Positions 14,164 to 14,919 of a stretch of DNA of 14,919 nucleotides are shown piece by piece. How positions within the stretch are numbered: the first letter of the stretch is position 1; each line of letters opens with the position of its first letter. Position numbers and translations under genes: made by a program. The notes below the pieces were generated by a model. The model did not search any database. It saw only the letters and a program-made list of their open reading frames with translations, and had not been told where the DNA came from. This DNA comes from Treponema sp. (GTDB lineage: Bacteria > Spirochaetota > Spirochaetia > Treponematales > UBA12059): contig JAAYUR010000445.1 in the NCBI GenBank assembly GCA_012517645.1, positions 1 through 14,919 of the forward strand, read 5' to 3'.

Positions 14164-14193
14164 ATCATACGGGAGATCTGGAAGGTTGGTGAA
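14164..14193 (-). promoter_or_regulatory. Possible promoter for mfd with a very short leader
   Basis: On the minus strand TTCACC (14188-14193) and TATGAT (14164-14169) are 18 nt apart. The -10 matches 5 of 6, the -35 matches 4 of 6. Transcription would start only about 10 nt before the mfd ATG, which would fit the absence of a Shine-Dalgarno there. Confidence 0.4.
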
Positions 14194-14222
14194 ATACTCG
14201 AATTGTTTCCCCAACCCGCTAT

Positions 14223-14272
14223 GCAATCGCTCGAGAACCTTGCGGTTATCTGCGCGATTGCGACAGTACTGT
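14223..14272. promoter_or_regulatory. Large dyad plus adjacent 10-bp palindrome upstream of mfd
   Basis: GCAATCGC (14223-14230) and GCGATTGC (14254-14261) form a perfect 8-bp inverted repeat with 23 nt between. Inside it AACC (14236-14239) and GGTT (14244-14247) form a second stem with loop TTGC, flanked by GA/TC pairs. Immediately after the outer arm lies ACAGTACTGT (14263-14272), a perfect 10-bp palindrome. No T tract follows on either strand, so a protein-binding site or structured RNA is likelier than a terminator. The rest of the 256-nt spacer (14149-14404) holds further short dyads, such as CCGTC-N4-GACGG at 14325-14338, but no gene I can support. Confidence 0.5.
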
Positions 14273-14364
14273 AGTGCCGAAACAGGCTCCGCGGCCGTTT
14301 TCGACACCCTGCCGGGTCCGCGGTCCGTCCGGCGACGGTCCTTCGGATCCTGGACGGGAGGCCA

Positions 14365-14375
14365 TGATATACAAT
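14365..14375 (+). promoter_or_regulatory. Possible extended -10 promoter for the exported-protein gene
   Basis: The plus strand reads TGATATACAAT just upstream of the gene. It contains an extended -10 TG followed by TATACA, or alternatively TACAAT at 14370-14375 (5 of 6). No convincing -35 box lies at the right distance. Weak support only. Confidence 0.35.
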
Positions 14376-14404
14376 ACGATAGGAACGTACAAGGAGCGTA
14401 CCCG

Positions 14405-14919
14405 GTGAAGCTTCCGCGCACGATGCTGGTCCTGACGCTGACGGTCCTGGCCGCCCGCCTCTCCTTCGCACAGCCGGAAATCGAGCTCCGCTTTTTCGAT
14501 AAGCGCATTTACTATACCGATTCCGAGATCTTCCTGAAGATCACGATCTCCAATCCATCCGCGGCTCCGTATCGATTCAAGCTGGCGGAGGGGCGGATGT
14601 TTTCCCTGGCCTTCGAAGCCCGCACCCCGTCCAACCGCACGCTGGATGCAAGCGACACGTACAAGCGCACCGTCGCCTCCGGCAGCCCGGTCTATTACCG
14701 AGAGATAGCCCTCCAGCCCGGGGAAGAGTATTCCTTCGTGGAGGATCTCCGCCGCTATGTCCGCATGGATGAAGCCGGGGTCTATCGAGTCCGGGTATTG
14801 TTCCATCCGGAGTTACTCCGTCCCGATTCCCGGCCCGTATATTCCCGGGATTTAGTGGTTTCCGTACGGCCCGGAGCCGGGATTCCATCCATCGCGGAAA
14901 CCCTTTCCGCGGAGACCGG
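14405..14919 (+). CDS. Exported protein with beta-sandwich-like domain, 3' end off window
   Basis: 171 codons are present and the gene runs off the right edge. The GTG start at 14405-14407 has AAGGAG with 8 nt spacing. A signal peptide is clear: basic MKLPRT, a hydrophobic core to about residue 20, and a cut site after LSFA, near residue 22. The mature part alternates strands: IELRFFDKRIYYTDSEIFLK, then ITISNPSAAPYRFKL, later IALQPGEEYSF and AGVYRVRVLF. This is the pattern of an immunoglobulin-like fold, somewhat like BsuPI-type domains (ISNPS, LQPGEEY, AGVYRV), but I cannot assign a family. It is divergent from mfd. It probably acts in the periplasm or on the envelope. The mature region has no Cys at the cut site, so it is not a lipoprotein. 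Confidence 0.8.
   Translation, partial: MKLPRTMLVLTLTVLAARLSFAQPEIELRFFDKRIYYTDSEIFLKITISNPSAAPYRFKLAEGRMFSLAFEARTPSNRTLDASDTYKRTVASGSPVYYREIALQPGEEYSFVEDLRRYVRMDEAGVYRVRVLFHPELLRPDSRPVYSRDLVVSVRPGAGIPSIAETLSAET

Noticed and set aside
14149..14508. 120-residue N-terminal extension of Mfd
   Set aside because: Length and N-terminal pattern fit the ATG at 14148; the extension overlaps the divergent exported-protein gene and has no Mfd-like sequence.
1..14919. tRNA or rRNA genes, CRISPR arrays, insertion sequences
   Set aside because: No cloverleaf, rRNA segment, regularly spaced repeats, transposase or terminal inverted repeat was recognised in reading either strand.

Overview
This is a GC-rich window (well over 60% by eye) of ordinary bacterial chromosome. 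Most genes lie on the minus strand, in tightly packed operons with 1-11 nt junctions and many GTG or TTG starts. The gene set points to a spirochaete, probably a GC-rich relative of Treponema. The indicators are the order rplU-prp-rpmA-obg-nadD-yqeK-LCP, a divergent NAD+-dependent DNA ligase, and lineage-type exported and membrane proteins. The assignment is inference from gene order and protein character, not from a marker search.

Left part (1-3890, minus strand, transcribed right to left): a strong sigma70-type promoter (TTGACA-18-TATAAA) drives rplU, prp and rpmA. These encode ribosomal proteins L21 and L27 with the ribosomal-processing protease Prp between them. A textbook intrinsic terminator follows rpmA. 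Beyond it come obg (ribosome-assembly GTPase), nadD (NAD synthesis), yqeK (HD-domain dinucleotide hydrolase) and the 5' part of an LCP-like membrane protein that runs off the window. The last three junctions are overlapping or nearly so, which suggests translational coupling.

Middle (3897-9414): argS has its own probable promoter. Upstream of it, ligA starts from a near-consensus promoter (TTGACA-17-TACAAT). It is followed without a gap by two unrecognised membrane-anchored proteins (199 and 301 aa) that appear to be distant paralogues of one another.

Right part (9415-14919): a plus-strand MFS transporter is divergent from ligA, and its 3' end overlaps the 3' end of mfd (transcription-repair coupling factor) by 12 nt. 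Upstream of mfd, a 256-nt spacer rich in dyad symmetry separates it from a divergent gene for an exported beta-rich protein, truncated by the window edge.

The genes are mostly housekeeping: translation, NAD and NAD-dependent ligation, DNA repair. I see no mobile element, CRISPR array, tRNA or rRNA. The most interesting items are the shortened L27 tail beside a Prp gene that has no visible cleavage substrate, the paralogous membrane pair co-transcribed with ligA, the hairpin abutting the prp start, and the structured mfd upstream region.
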